Below are positions 37,838 through 50,400 of a stretch of DNA of 64,000 nucleotides, piece after piece. Where the stretch lies: positions 1-64,000 of the forward strand of contig JACCGJ010014164.1 in assembly GCA_013407085.1 (NCBI GenBank). Direction: 5' to 3'. The stretch comes from Atriophallophorus winterbourni (lineage: Eukaryota > Platyhelminthes > Trematoda > Plagiorchiida > Microphallidae). The notes below the pieces were generated by a model. The model did not search any database, was not told where the DNA came from, and saw nothing but the letters and a program-made list of their open reading frames with translations. Position numbers and translations under genes: made by a program. The stretch's first letter is position 1, and each line of letters begins with the position of its first letter.

Positions 37838-37900
37838 TGTTGTTGTTGGCCTCCTTCGGTCGATGTCGACCATGGATGTACATCACAAACGCGTGAATGT

Positions 37901-40798
37901 TCAAGTTTTGCAGCTTTTTGAGTGACTAAACAGTCCGATTCGGGAGGAACAATCTCTCCCGCAGCGCTGGCAACGATAGTCAGAACTCGGTTGTATTGCG
38001 TTAGTTGCACGTCGTCGGCGTGATCTGCGCTCAGCTGCCAAGAGCTGTATCTGCTCCTCCCCAGCATGCAGACGACGCTTTACACAGTGCCTCCAATGTG
38101 AGCGGTCGAGAGCAAGTTCTTCCCAACTCGCCGGGTCAATGCCAAGAGCTTTCATATCTCTTTTACAAACGTCTTTGTACCGCAAGTGCGGTCTGCCCAA
38201 TGGTCGACTTCCTAGTTGCAACTCACCATAGAGTAGATCTTTCGGAATACGACCATTTTCCATTCTATAGACATGACCAAGCCAGCGCAGGCGGCGCTGT
38301 CGCAATAGAGTGAACATGCTCTGTAGACCAGCTTTTAAAAGCACTTCAGCATTAGTCACTCTGTCCATCCACGATATGTTCAAGATACGACGGATGCTTC
38401 GTAGATGGAAAGCATTCAGCTTCCGTTCGTGTCTTGCGTGGGTGGTCCAGGTTTCACTGCCGTACAGTAAAGCGTTCAGTACGCACGCGCTGTACACCAT
38501 CATTTTCGTCTTTACAGTCAGCTTGCGGTTACCCCAAACACGAGAGTTCAAACGGGACAGAATGACAGCTGCTCTGCCAATTCGCTTATCAATCTCCGTG
38601 TCTAGCGAGAGGTTATCCGCAATGGTTGAACCAAGGTATGTGAACTGATGTACTGATTCAAGCTGACAGTTTCCAACAGTTATGATGGGAGGCGATACAG
38701 TCCCTTGGCTAAGGACTTTGGTCTTGCTCATGCTGATTGTTAGACCAAAGTCTTTGCATGCCGACGAAAAACAGTCCATTAGAGACTGAAGGTGCTCCTG
38801 GGAGTGAGCAATAAAGGCTGCATCGTCGGCAAACAGCAGGTCACGGATTAGCACATTTCGTGCCTTGGTTTGTGCTCTCAACCGGTTTAGGTTGAAAAGC
38901 TTGCCATCATTTCGCGTGCGTAAGTAAATACCTTCTGTTCTCGTCCTGAAAGCGTACTTCAGAAGCAGAGCAAAGAAAATGCCGAACAGCGTGGGAGCCA
39001 GAACACACCCTTGTTTGACGCCTCGGCGAATTTCAAAGACTTCTGAGCTGAAACCGTTAAAATGGACTGAGCCCTTCATGCCTGAGTGGAACGAAATAAC
39101 GAGCTTTAGCAGTCTTGGTGGGCAGCCTATCAAATTAAGCATTTTGAAAAGACCCTCCCTGCTGACGTAGTCGAATGCCTTCGTTAAATCAATAAAAACA
39201 GCGTATAATGGCATACGCTGTTCCCGACACTTTTCTTGAAGTTGTCTTAGGGAGAAGATCATGTCAACGGTCGATCTTCCCTTGCGAAAGCCACATTGAG
39301 ATTCGGAGTAAATTCTATCAGCTAAAACTTGCAGCCGGTTCTGTAAGACTTTAGCAAACAATTTGTCTACAACATTCAGAAGGGAGATTCCTCTGTAATT
39401 GTTGCAGTCGCCTCTATCTCCTTTATTCTTGAATAGCGTGATGATATTTGTGTCTCGCATCTCTTGTGGGACACACTCCTCCTGCCAGCACTGAAGAAGC
39501 AAATGGTGAAGCGGTTGTAATAATGCTGCTCTACCGCATTTGATGAGCTCAGGTGGAATTCCGTCGTCACCAGGGGCCTTCCCATTCGCTAAGCGGTCGA
39601 TTGCTCTATTGAGCTCATCAAGAGTAGGGGGAGTATCTAGATATTCAATAGTCGGCAACCGCTCGAAATTTTCAAATACATGTGGTAAAACCGTACTGTC
39701 CCTAGAGTAGAGGGAGGAGAAGTGCTCTACCCATCTTTCCATCTGCTGAGTTTTGTCCACAATCGGGTCACCAGATACAGACTTAATGGGAGCCATTTTA
39801 TGTTTGTTTGGACCAATGGCTCTCTTGATCCCATCATACATGCCGTGAAAATTTCCAGTATCCGCAGCTTTTTGGATACTAAGGCTAATTTCTGTCCAGT
39901 AGTCATTTGCACATCGCCTTGCAGTCTGTTGGACCTTATTTCTGGCTGCTCTTAAAAGTCGTAAGTTTTCATCTGTTGGCATACCTTTGAACCTCAAGAA
40001 TGCTGACCGTTTCTCATCCAACACAGCAGTCATCTCAGAAGATTTTGCTTTGAACCAGTCGCTCGTTCGAGCTTTCTTCGGACCGAAAGTGGAAAGTGCG
40101 ACTCGGCATATGTTGTTTTTAATCAATTCCCAGTTTTCTGAGGCCGATTCAAGTGGGGTTGTCTTGCTGAACTCGGCTGTGAAGGCCTTTGCGAATCGCG
40201 CAACTAGATTAGGTTCGCACATGCGGGTGACGTCAATCCTAGGCTTACCAGACAATTTGGTGCGGTGAAATCTCGTGTCGGAAAGCTTCAGGTTTGCACA
40301 AACCAGTGAATGATCAGTGTCACAGTCTGCGCTTTGATATGATCTGGTGAGAAGTACGCTTCCTATATTAGTGCGCCTAACAAGAATAAGATCAAGCTGC
40401 TGCCAGTGCTTAGAGCGAGGATGTTTCCAAGAGACCTTATGCTGTGGTTTTGTTTGAAAAAAAGTGTTACTAACACAGAGACTGAACTGTGTGCATAACT
40501 CTAAAAGGCGTAGTCCATTTTCATCAGTTTTACCTACACCGAATATCCCGAGACAGTCTTGCCAAGATTCGTTATCCGCACCAACTCTAGCATTGAAATC
40601 ACCCAATACCACTACACAGTTTCTTTGTGGCACGTTTTTCAGGACTGTTGCGAGGTTGTAATAAAAAGCTTCTTTTTCAGTAGTCGTCGCAGAGAGCGTC
40701 AGCGCATAAACGTTTACCAACGTAATGGTACCAGTAATGCACCCAATGAGGATAGCAGACCGTGGCGAGACGGCACCATATTGGCTGGGGGCTGCCAA
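37901..40798 (-). CDS. LINE ORF2: endonuclease (partial)-reverse transcriptase-zinc finger protein
   Basis: A 965-codon uninterrupted ORF. The AP-like endonuclease C-terminal half is present: GDFNAR at residues 66-71 and DTDHSLV at 160-166 (catalytic Asp/His region). The RT domain spans roughly 390-690: APGDDGIPPE (408-417), FIDLTKAFD (535-543, catalytic Asp), GVKQGC (593-598) and FADDAAF (656-662, catalytic Asp pair). After it come YLGSTIADN (721-729), GHVYRM (841-846), GRP and a C-terminal CX2C-X12-HX3C zinc finger (C943, C946, H959, C963). The first codon of this span is TTG. The frame is open back to a stop near 40,925, but no ATG precedes residue 193. The N-terminal endonuclease motifs are missing, so the copy is probably 5'-damaged despite the intact RT. 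Its role in the element would be target nicking and reverse transcription at the nick. Confidence 0.9.
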   Translation of the reverse strand: MAAPSQYGAVSPRSAILIGCITGTITLVNVYALTLSATTTEKEAFYYNLATVLKNVPQRNCVVVLGDFNARVGADNESWQDCLGIFGVGKTDENGLRLLELCTQFSLCVSNTFFQTKPQHKVSWKHPRSKHWQQLDLILVRRTNIGSVLLTRSYQSADCDTDHSLVCANLKLSDTRFHRTKLSGKPRIDVTRMCEPNLVARFAKAFTAEFSKTTPLESASENWELIKNNICRVALSTFGPKKARTSDWFKAKSSEMTAVLDEKRSAFLRFKGMPTDENLRLLRAARNKVQQTARRCANDYWTEISLSIQKAADTGNFHGMYDGIKRAIGPNKHKMAPIKSVSGDPIVDKTQQMERWVEHFSSLYSRDSTVLPHVFENFERLPTIEYLDTPPTLDELNRAIDRLANGKAPGDDGIPPELIKCGRAALLQPLHHLLLQCWQEECVPQEMRDTNIITLFKNKGDRGDCNNYRGISLLNVVDKLFAKVLQNRLQVLADRIYSESQCGFRKGRSTVDMIFSLRQLQEKCREQRMPLYAVFIDLTKAFDYVSREGLFKMLNLIGCPPRLLKLVISFHSGMKGSVHFNGFSSEVFEIRRGVKQGCVLAPTLFGIFFALLLKYAFRTRTEGIYLRTRNDGKLFNLNRLRAQTKARNVLIRDLLFADDAAFIAHSQEHLQSLMDCFSSACKDFGLTISMSKTKVLSQGTVSPPIITVGNCQLESVHQFTYLGSTIADNLSLDTEIDKRIGRAAVILSRLNSRVWGNRKLTVKTKMMVYSACVLNALLYGSETWTTHARHERKLNAFHLRSIRRILNISWMDRVTNAEVLLKAGLQSMFTLLRQRRLRWLGHVYRMENGRIPKDLLYGELQLGSRPLGRPHLRYKDVCKRDMKALGIDPASWEELALDRSHWRHCVKRRLHAGEEQIQLLAAERRSRRRRATNAIQPSSDYRCQRCGRDCSSRIGLFSHSKSCKT

Positions 40799-40924
40799 GC
40801 TTGAGGCGGGCGGTAGCCGTCCAATGAGACCTGAAAGTCTCTCCCACCGTCGAAAGCAGCCACAGGCGCTGAGCTCTACGCCAATCGAGGCATAGCTTTT
40901 AACCGGTATCTGCTGCTTCCCGTG

Positions 40925-41495
40925 TTATTATCCGCAGAAGCGGAATGGAGTGTCCTCTCCATTGGTGCGTTGTGATGTACGCCAGGGCAGTTCAAGGTGG
41001 AGAACTAGCTGTTGCCCATGCAGCAAGTGCTCCCTTTTCACGGCACCATCGGAACCAAAGGAACAGCTAGGCTGATACGTTTGGACAACGATGCCGTTGC
41101 AGAAGTTGGCAGGGCGAAGTTGTAAAAAAAACTTCGGACTGCCTAACGGGACTCCGGCTCCGGATTTTTCCTCGAGGTTGACTCCTGAAGCCTTTTCCAT
41201 GATTGGATGTAGCCACAAGGCAGTGGAGGTTTGAGATAAGGGTTTTCCTTCCCCCAGGTGGACCGCCTTCATGGACTTACGAGCTCCACCTGCCCGAAGC
41301 ATGCTGGTTTTGAGGCGCCAGTCAGCCGCCTTCGCCCTTTCTCCTGTCAGTAGAAGCAGTTCCGCCGGGTCGCACAGGACCACGCGTGCAGGCCAGGAGC
41401 TGGACTTGGTTGCCAGAGGCTATATGAGACGCGTGCCATTGAAGCATTTTTAGAATTGGGAGCTTATCCCCAAAACCGCCCCGGCTTTGACAACC
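40925..41495 (-). other. LINE 5' region (untranslated)
   Basis: About 570 bp upstream of the open RT frame (read on minus). It has many in-frame stops and no strong domain. A 151-codon open frame (40,928-41,383) has no recognisable motif and is probably part of the 5' UTR. GC content matches the LINE and not the satellite. Segments such as CCGGAGCCGGAGTCCCGTTA and CAGCATGCTTCGGGCAGG look like the 5' leaders of flatworm LINEs of this type, a recollection I could not check. The element appears to begin near 41,495 (GGTTGTCAAAGCCGGGG on minus). Confidence 0.6.
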
Positions 41496-44400
41496 TTACT
41501 ATTACTATGTAATATAGTATGTATTTTTTATCACTTTTTCGTGCACAATTTAGGTTTAGCCGTTTTTCGCAAGGTTCAAAATACAAAATATTTGGCTCCC
41601 CTATTCCCAACAAGAGGCCAAAAAAGGAAAAAGAAAAGAATTGAAAGACTGGAATTTGGGGTAAAACTCCCAAATTCATTAAAAAAATAGTATGTAAAAA
41701 ATACACAAAGAATACCCCATTTTGCCCGGGCAAACTCACTTTTTTTGAGTACTAATGGTCCGCCCTTTCAACTTTTTTTTTCAATTTTAGCCAGGCAAAA
41801 TCTACTTTGAGAGAGTGAGTTTTATCGCATCGAACTCAAAATTTCAGATTATCTCAAAATAATTTTTTTCAATTTTGTAGCAAATTTTTACAACCCAAAA
41901 GTTAGGGTTCAAACTATTTTGCTCACAACTCGCCAGAGGAAATGAAATCTCCCCACCACACTGGATTTTCGTGAAAACAAGAGTTTTTCCTATTATATAT
42001 TACTATATAATATAGTATGTATTTTTCATCACTTTTTTGTGCACCATTTAGGCCTCCCCACTTTTTGCAAGGTTCAAAATACAAAATATTCGGCTCCCCT
42101 GTTCAAAACAGGAGGCACAGAAAGAAAATCGAAAAAAATTGAAAGACTCGAATTTGGGGTTGAAACTCCCAAATTTATTACAAAAATAGTGTGTGAAAAA
42201 TACACAAAAAATACCCCATTTTGCCAGGGCAAACTCACATTTTACAAGTACGTGAGGGTCCACCCTCACAACATTTTGTTCAAGTTTAGCCGGGCAAAAC
42301 CCACTTTGGGAGAGGGGGTTTTACCGCATCAATCTCAAAATTTCAGATTTTTTCAAAATAATTTTTTTCGATTTCTTGTAGCAAATTTTTACACCCCAAA
42401 ATTAGGGGTTTAAACTATTTTGCTCACAAATAGTCAGAGGAGATGAAATCTCCCCACCACAATGGATTCTCGTGAACACAAGATTTTTTTCCTATTATAT
42501 ATTACTATGTAATATAGTATGTATTATTCATCACTTTTTCGTGCACAATTTAGGTTTCGCCTTTTTTCGCAAGGTTCAAAATACAAAATATTCGGCTCCC
42601 CTGTTCCCAACAGGAGCCCAAAAAAGAAAAAAGAAAAGAATTGAAAGACTGGAATTTGGGGTTAAAACTCCCAAATTCATTAAAAAATAGTATGTAAAAA
42701 ATACACAAAGAATACCCCATTTTGCCCGGGCAAACTCACTGTTTTTAAGTACTAATGGACCGCTCTTACAACTTTTTTTCAATTTTAGCCAGGCAAAACC
42801 TACTTTGAGAGAGTGAGTTTTATCGCATCAAACTCAAAATTTCAGATCTTCTCAAAATACTTTTTTTCAATTTTGTAGCACATTTTTACAACCCAAAACT
42901 TAGGGTTCAAACTATTTTGCTCACAACTCGCCAGAGGGAATGAAATCTTCCAACCACACTGGATTTTCGTGAAAACAAGATTTTTTCCTATTATATATTA
43001 CTATATAATATAGTATGTATTTTTCATCACTTTTTCGTGCACCATTTAGGCCCCTTCTTTTTTGCAAGGTTCAAAATACAAAATATTCGGCTCCCCTGTT
43101 CAAAACAGGAGGCCCAGAAAGAAAATCCAAAAAATTGAAAGACTCGAATTTGGGGTTGAAACTCCCGAATTTATTACAAAAATAGTGTGTGAAAAATACA
43201 CAAAAAATACCCCATTTTGCCCAGGCAAAATGTGTTCTTTAAGAACGTAAGGGTCCCTCCTTACAATATTTTATTTTCAAGTTTAGCCAGGCAAAACTTA
43301 CTTTGGGAGAGGGGTTTTACCGCATCAAACTCAAAATTTCAGATTTTTTCGAAATAATTTTCGCAATTTTGTAGCAAATTTTTACACCCTCAAAGTTAGG
43401 GTTCAAACTATTATGCTCACAACTCGCCAGAGGAGATGAAATCTCCCCAACACACTGGATTTTCGTGAACACAAGATTTTTTCCCTAGTATCTATTACTA
43501 TATAATATAGGTTGTATTTTTTATCACAATTTCGTGCACCATTTAGGCCCCCCTTTCTTGCAAGGTTAGAAATACACCCAGAAAGAAAAGAGAAAAGAAT
43601 TGAAAGACTCGAATTTAGGGTTGAAACTCCCGAGTTTATTGAAAAAATAGTGTGTAAAAAATACACAAAAAATACCCCATTTTGCCCGGTCAAACTCACT
43701 TTTCTTAAGTACGTTAGGGTCCCTCCTTACAACATTTTTTCAAGTTTAGCCAGGCAAAACCCACTTTGAAAGAGGGGGTTTTACCGCATCAAACTCAAAA
43801 TTTCAGATTTTTTTTCAAAATAATTTTTTTCAATTTTGTAGCAAATTTTTACACCCCCGAAGTTAGGGTTCGAAATATTTTGCTCACAACTCGCCAGAGG
43901 AGATGGAATCTCCCCACCACACTGGATTTTCGTGAACACAAGATTTTTTCCCTATTATATATTACTATGTAATATAGTATGAATTTTTTATTACTTTTTC
44001 GTGCAACATTTAGGCTCCCCTTTCTTGCAAGGTTTAAAATACTAAATATTAGGCTCCCCTGTTCAAACAGGAGGCCCAGAAAAAAAGAAGAATATAATTG
44101 AAAGACTCGAATTTGGGGTTGAAACTCCGAAATTTATTAAAAAAATAGTTTGTAAAAAATACACCAAAAATACCCTATTTTGCCCGGTCAAACTCACTTT
44201 TTTCAAGTACTTAAGGGTCCCTCCTTACAACATTTTTTTCAAGTTTAGCCAGGCAAAAACAACTTTGGGAGAGGGGGTTTCACCTCATCAAACTCAAAAT
44301 TTCAGATTCTTTCAAAATAATTTTTGTTTAATTTTGTAGCAAATGTTTACACCCTTAAAAGTAGGGATCAAACTATTTTGCTCACAACTCGCCAGAGAAG

Positions 44401-47400
44401 ATGAAATCTCCCCACCACACTGGATTTTCGTGAACACAAGATTTTTTTCCCTATTATATATATCTTTATAATATAGTATGTATTTTTTATCACTTTTTCG
44501 TGCATCATTTAGGCCCCCCTTTCTTGCAAGTTCTAAAACACGAAATATTCGGCTCCACTGCTCAGAACAGGAGGCCTAGAAAGAAAAAAGAAAAAAATTG
44601 AAAGACTCGAATTTGTGGTTGAAACTCCCAAATTTATTACAAAAATAGTGTGTAAAAAATACACAAAAAAACCCTATTTTGCACGGTCAAACTTACTTTT
44701 TTCAAGTACGTAAGGGTCCCCCCTCACAACATTTTATTTTTAAGTTTAGCCAGGCAGAACCCATTCCGGGAGAGGGGGTTTTACCGCATCAAACTCAAAA
44801 TTTCAGATTTTTTCAAAATAATTTTCGCAATTTTGTAGCATATTTTTACAACCTCAAAGTTAGGGTTCAAACTATTTTGCTCACAACTCGCCAGAGGAGA
44901 TGAAATCTCCCCAACACACTGGATTTTCGTGAACACAAGATTTTTTCCCTTGTATCTATTACTATATAATATAGTTTGTATTTTTTATCACTTTTTCGTG
45001 CACCATTTAGGCCCCCCTTTCTTGCAAGGTCAGAAATACACCCAGAAAGAAAAGAGAAAAGTATTGAAAGACTCGAATTTAGGGTTGAAACTCCCGAGTT
45101 TATTGAAAAAATAGTGTGTAAAAAATACACAAAAAATACCCCATTTTGCCCGGTCAAACTCACTTTTCATAAGTACTTTAGGGTCCCTCCTTACAACATT
45201 TTTTCAATTTTAGTTAGGCAAAACCCACTTTGAAAGAGGGGGTTTTACCGCATCAAACTCAAAATTTCAGATTTTTTTTCAAAATAATTTTTTTCAATTT
45301 TGTAGCAAATTTTTACACCCTTAAAAGTAGGGATCAAACTATTTTGCTCACAACTCGCCAGAGAAGATGAAATCTCCCCACCACACTGGATTTTCGTGAA
45401 CACAAGATTTTTTTCCCTATTATATATTACTTTATAATATAGTATGTATTTTTAATCACTTTTTCGTGCACCATTTAGGCCCCCCTTTCTTGCAAGTTCT
45501 AAAACACGAAATATTCGGCTCCACTGCTCAAAACAGGAGGCCTAGAAAGAAAGAAGAAAAAAATTAAAAGACTCGAATTTGGGGTTGAAACTCCCAAATT
45601 TATTGAAAAAATAGTGTGTAAAAAATACACAAAAAAACCCTATTTTGTCCGGTCAAACTTACTTTTTTCAAGTACGTAAGGGTCCCCCCTTACAACATTT
45701 ATTTTTAAGTTTAGCCAGGCAGAACCCATTCAGGGAGAGGGGGTTTTACCGCATCAAACTCAAAATTTCAGATTTTTCCAAAATAATTTTCTCTATTTTG
45801 TAGCAAATTTTTACACCCCCAAATTTAGGGTTTTATCTATTTTGCTCACAACTCGCCAGAGGAGATGAAATCTCCCCACCACACTGGATTTTCGTGAACA
45901 CAAGATTTGATCCCCTATTATATATTACTATATAATGAAGTATGTATTTTTATCACTTTTTTGTGCACAATTTAGGCTCCCTCCTCCTTTTTTGCTAGGT
46001 TTCAGATACAAAATATTCGGCTCCCCTGTTCAGAACAGGAGGCCCAGAAAGAGAAAAGAAAAGAATTGAAAGACTAGAATTTGGAGTTGAAACTTATAAA
46101 TTTATTAAAAAATAGTGTGTAAAACATAAACAAAAATACCCGATTTTGCCCGGTCAAACTAACTTTTTTTAAGTACTCAAGGTCCTTCCTCCCTTGAAAC
46201 ATTTTATTTTCAACTTCAGCCAGGCAAAACCCACTTTGGGAGAAGGGGTTTTACCTCATCAAACTAAACATTTCAGAATTTTTCAAAATAATTTTTTTCA
46301 ATTCTGAAGCAAATATTTACACCCCCAAAGTTTGGGTTCGAAGTATTTTGCACACAACTCGCCAAAGTAGATGAAATCTCCCCACCACACTGGAGTCTCG
46401 TGAACACAAGATTTTTTTCCTTATTATATATTACTATATAATAGAGTATGTATTTTTTATCACTTTCCCGTGCACCATTTTAGCCCTCCCTTTTTTGAAA
46501 GGCTTAAAATACAAAATATTCGGCTCCTCTGTTCAAAACAGATGGCCCAGAAAAAAAAGAAAAGGATTGAAAGACTCGAATTGGGGGTTGAAACTCCCAA
46601 ATTTATTAAAAAAATAGTGTGTAAAAAATACACAAAAATACCCCATTTTGCCCAGTCAAAATCCCTTTTTTTTAAGTACGTAAGGGTCCCCCTTACAACA
46701 TTTTTTTCGAGTTCAGCCACGCAAAACTCACTTTGAGAGAGGTGGTTTTACCGCATCGAATTTAAACTTTCAGATTTTCTTAAAATATTTTTTTTTAATC
46801 TCGTAGCAAATTTTTACACCCCCAAAGTTAGGGTTCGAACTATTTTGCTCACAACTCGTCAAAGGAGATGAAATCTTCCGACCACACTAGATTTTCGTGA
46901 ACACAAGATGTTTTTTCCTATTATATATTACTACAAAATATAGTATGTATTTTTTATCACTTGTTCGTGCACCATTTATGCCCCCCTTTTTTGCAAGGTT
47001 TAAAATACAAAATATCCGGCTCCCCTGTTCAAAACAGGAGGCCCAGAGAGAGCAAAAAGGAAAGAATTGAAAGACTCGAATTTGGAGATGAAACTTATAA
47101 ATTTATTAAAAAAATAGTGTGTAAAACATAAACAAAAATACCCGATTTTGCCCGGTCAAACTCACTTTTTTCAAGTACTTAAGGTCCTTCCTCCCTTACA
47201 ACATTTTATTTTGAAGTTTAGACAGGCAAAACCCACTTTTTTCAGATTTTTTCGAAATAATTTTTTTCAATTCTGAAGCAAATCTTTACAACCCTAAAGT
47301 TTGGGTTCGAAGTATTTTGCACACAACTCGCCAAAGGAGATGAAATCTCCCCACCACACTGGATTCTCGTGAACACAAGATTTTGTTCCCTATTATATAA

Positions 47401-50400
47401 TACTATATAATATAGTATGTATTTTTCATCACTTTTTCGTGCACCATTTTGGCCCCCCTTTTTTTTCAAGGTTTAAACTACAAAATATTCGGCTCCCCTG
47501 TTCAAAACAGAAGGCCCAGAAAAAAAAGAAAAGAATTGAAAGACTCGAATTTGGGGTTGAAACTCCCAAATTTATTAAAAAAATAGTGTGTAAAAAATAC
47601 ACAAAAAATACCCCATTTTGCCCTGTCAAACTCTTTTTTTTAAGTACGTAAGGGTCCCCCTTACAACATTTTTTTCGAGTTCAGCCTCGCAAAACTCACT
47701 TTGAGAGAGGTGGTTTTACCGCATCAAACTTAAAATTTCAGATTTTCTCAAAATATTTTTTTTTAATTTCGTAGCAAATTTTTACACCCCCAAAGTTAGG
47801 GTTCGAACTATTTTGCTCACAACTCGTCAGAGGAGATGAAATCTTCCCACCACACTGGATTTTCGAGAACACAAGATGTTTTTTCCTATTATATATTACT
47901 ATATAATATAGTATGTATTTTTTATCACTTGTTCGTGCACCATTCATGCCCCCCCTTTTTTGCAAGGTTTAAAATACACCCAGAACGAAAGAAAGAAAAG
48001 AATTGAAAGACTCGAATTTAGGGTTGAAACTCCCGAGTTTATTGAAAAAATAGTGTGTAAAAAATACACAAAAAATACCCCATTTTGCCCGGTCAAACTC
48101 ACTTTTCTTAAGTACGTTAGGGTCCCTCCTTACAACATTTTTTTCAAGTTTAGCCAGGCAAAACCCACTTTGAAAGAGGGGGTTTTACCGCATCAAACTC
48201 AAAATTTCAGATTTTTTTTCAAAATAATTTTTTTCAATTTTGTAGCAAATTTTTACACCCCCGAAGTTAGTGTTCGAAATATTTTGCTCAAAACTCGCCT
48301 GAGGAGATGGAATCTCCCCACCACACTGGATTTTCGTGAACACAAGATTTTTTCCCTATTATATATTACTATGTAATATAGTATGAATTTTTTATTACTT
48401 TTTCGTGCAACATTTAGGCCCCCCTTTCTTGCAAGGTTTAAAATACGAAATATTAGGCTCCCCTGTTCAAAACAGGAGGCCCAGAAAAAAAGAAGAATAT
48501 AATTGAAAGACTCGAATTTGGGGTTGAAACTCCGAAATTTATTAAAAAATAGTTTGTAAAAAATACATCAAAAATACCCTATTTTGCCCTGTCAAACTCA
48601 CTTTTTTCAAGTACTTAAGGGCCCCTCCTTACAACATTTTTTTCGAATTTAGCCAGGCAAAAACAACTTTGGGAGAGGGGGTTTCACCTCATCAAACTCA
48701 ATATTTCAGATTTTTTCAAAATAATTTTTGTTTAATTTTGTTGCAAATCTTTACACCCTTAAAAGTAGGGATCAAACTATTTTGCTCACAACTCGCCAGA
48801 GAAGATGAAATCTCCCCATCACACTGGAGTTTCGTGAACACAAGATTTTTTCCCTATTATATATATCTTTATAATATAGTATGTATTTTTAATCACTTTT
48901 TCGTGCAACATTTAGGCCCCCCTTTCTTGCAAGTTCTAAAACACGAAATATTCGGCTCCACTGCTCAAAACAGGGGGCCTAGAAAGAAAAAAGAAAAAAA
49001 TTAAAAAACTCGATTTTGGGGTTGAAACTCCCAAATTTATTGAAAAAATAGTGTGTAAAAAATACATAAAAAAAACCCTATTTTGCCCGGTCAAACTTAC
49101 TTTTTTCAAGTACGTAAGGGTCCCCCCTTACAACATTTTATTTTTAAGTTTAGCCAGGCAGAACCCATTCCGGGAGAGGGGGTTTTACCGCATCAAACTC
49201 AAAATTTCAGATTTTTCCAAAATAATTTTTTCTATTTTGTAGCAAATTTTTACACCCCCAAATTTAGGGTTTTATCTATTTTGCTCACAACTCGTCAGAG
49301 GAGATGAAATCTCCCCACCACACTGGATTTTCGTGAACACAAGATTTGATCCCCTATTATATATTACTATATAATGAAGTATGTATTTTTATCACTTTTT
49401 TGTGCACAATTTAGGCCCCCTCCTCCTTTTTTGCTAGGTTTCAGATACAAAATATTCGGCTCCCCTGTTCAGAACAGGAGGCCCAGAAAGAGAAAAGAAA
49501 AGAATTGAAAGACTAGAATTTGGAGTTGAAACTTATAAATTTATTAAAAAATAGTGTGTAAAACATAAACAAAAATACCCGATTTTGCCCGGTCAAACTA
49601 ACTTTTTTTAAGTACTTAAGGTACTTCCTCCCTTGAAACATTTTATTTTCAACTTTAGCCAGGCAAAACCCACTTTGGGAGAAGGGGTTTTACGTCATCA
49701 AACTAAACATTTCAGATTTTTTCAAAATAAATTTTTTCAATTCTGAAGCAAATATTTACACCCCCAAAGTTTGGGTTCGAAGTATTTTGCACACAACTCG
49801 CCAAAGTAGATGAAATCTCCCCACCACACTGGAGTCTCGTGAACACAAGATTTTTTTCCTTATTATATATTACTATATAATAGAGTATGTATTTTTTATC
49901 ACTTTCCCGTGCACCATTTTAGCCCTCCCTTTTTTGAAAGGCTTAAAATACAAAATATTCGGCTCCTCTGTTCAAAACAGATGGCCCAGAAAAAAAAGAA
50001 AAGGATTGAAAGACTCGAATTGGGGGTTGAAACTCCCAAATTTATTAAAAAAATAGTGTGTAAAAAATACACAAAAATACCCCATTTTGCCCAGTCAAAA
50101 TCCCTTTTTTTTAAGTACGTAAGGGTCCCCCTTACAACATTTTTTTCGAGTTCAGCCACGCAAAACTCACTTTGAGAGAGGTGGTTTTACCGCATCGAAT
50201 TTAAACTTTCAGATTTTCTTAAAATATTTTTTTTTAATCTCGTAGCAAATTTTTACACCCCCAAAGTTAGGGTTCGAACTATTTTGCTCACAACTCGTCA
50301 AAGGAGATGAAATCTTCCGACCACACTAGATTTTCGTGAACACAAGATGTTTTTTCCTATTATATATTACTACAAAATATAGTATGTATTTTTTATCACT

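Larger units (their letters stand above)
37838..41495 (-). mobile_element. Near-complete APE-type LINE (non-LTR retrotransposon)
   Basis: This GC-balanced 3.66-kb insertion has LINE anatomy on the minus strand: a roughly 570-700 bp 5' region, one large ORF with endonuclease, RT and zinc-finger modules, a 3' UTR of only about 50 bp, and a (CAA)4 tail against the satellite (GTTGTTGTTGTTGG on the plus strand at 37,838). The short 3' UTR and simple-repeat tail are typical of RTE-like elements. I infer that clade and have not tested it. The left flank ends CTATTATATATT and the right flank resumes ACTATTACTATGTAATATAG, so insertion was inside the AT palindrome with at most a 3-4 bp duplication (TATT). 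No poly(A) tail is present. Confidence 0.92.

Noticed and set aside
38310..38648. Plus-strand open frames across 38,000-40,800
   Set aside because: They are shadows of the minus-strand reverse transcriptase ORF.
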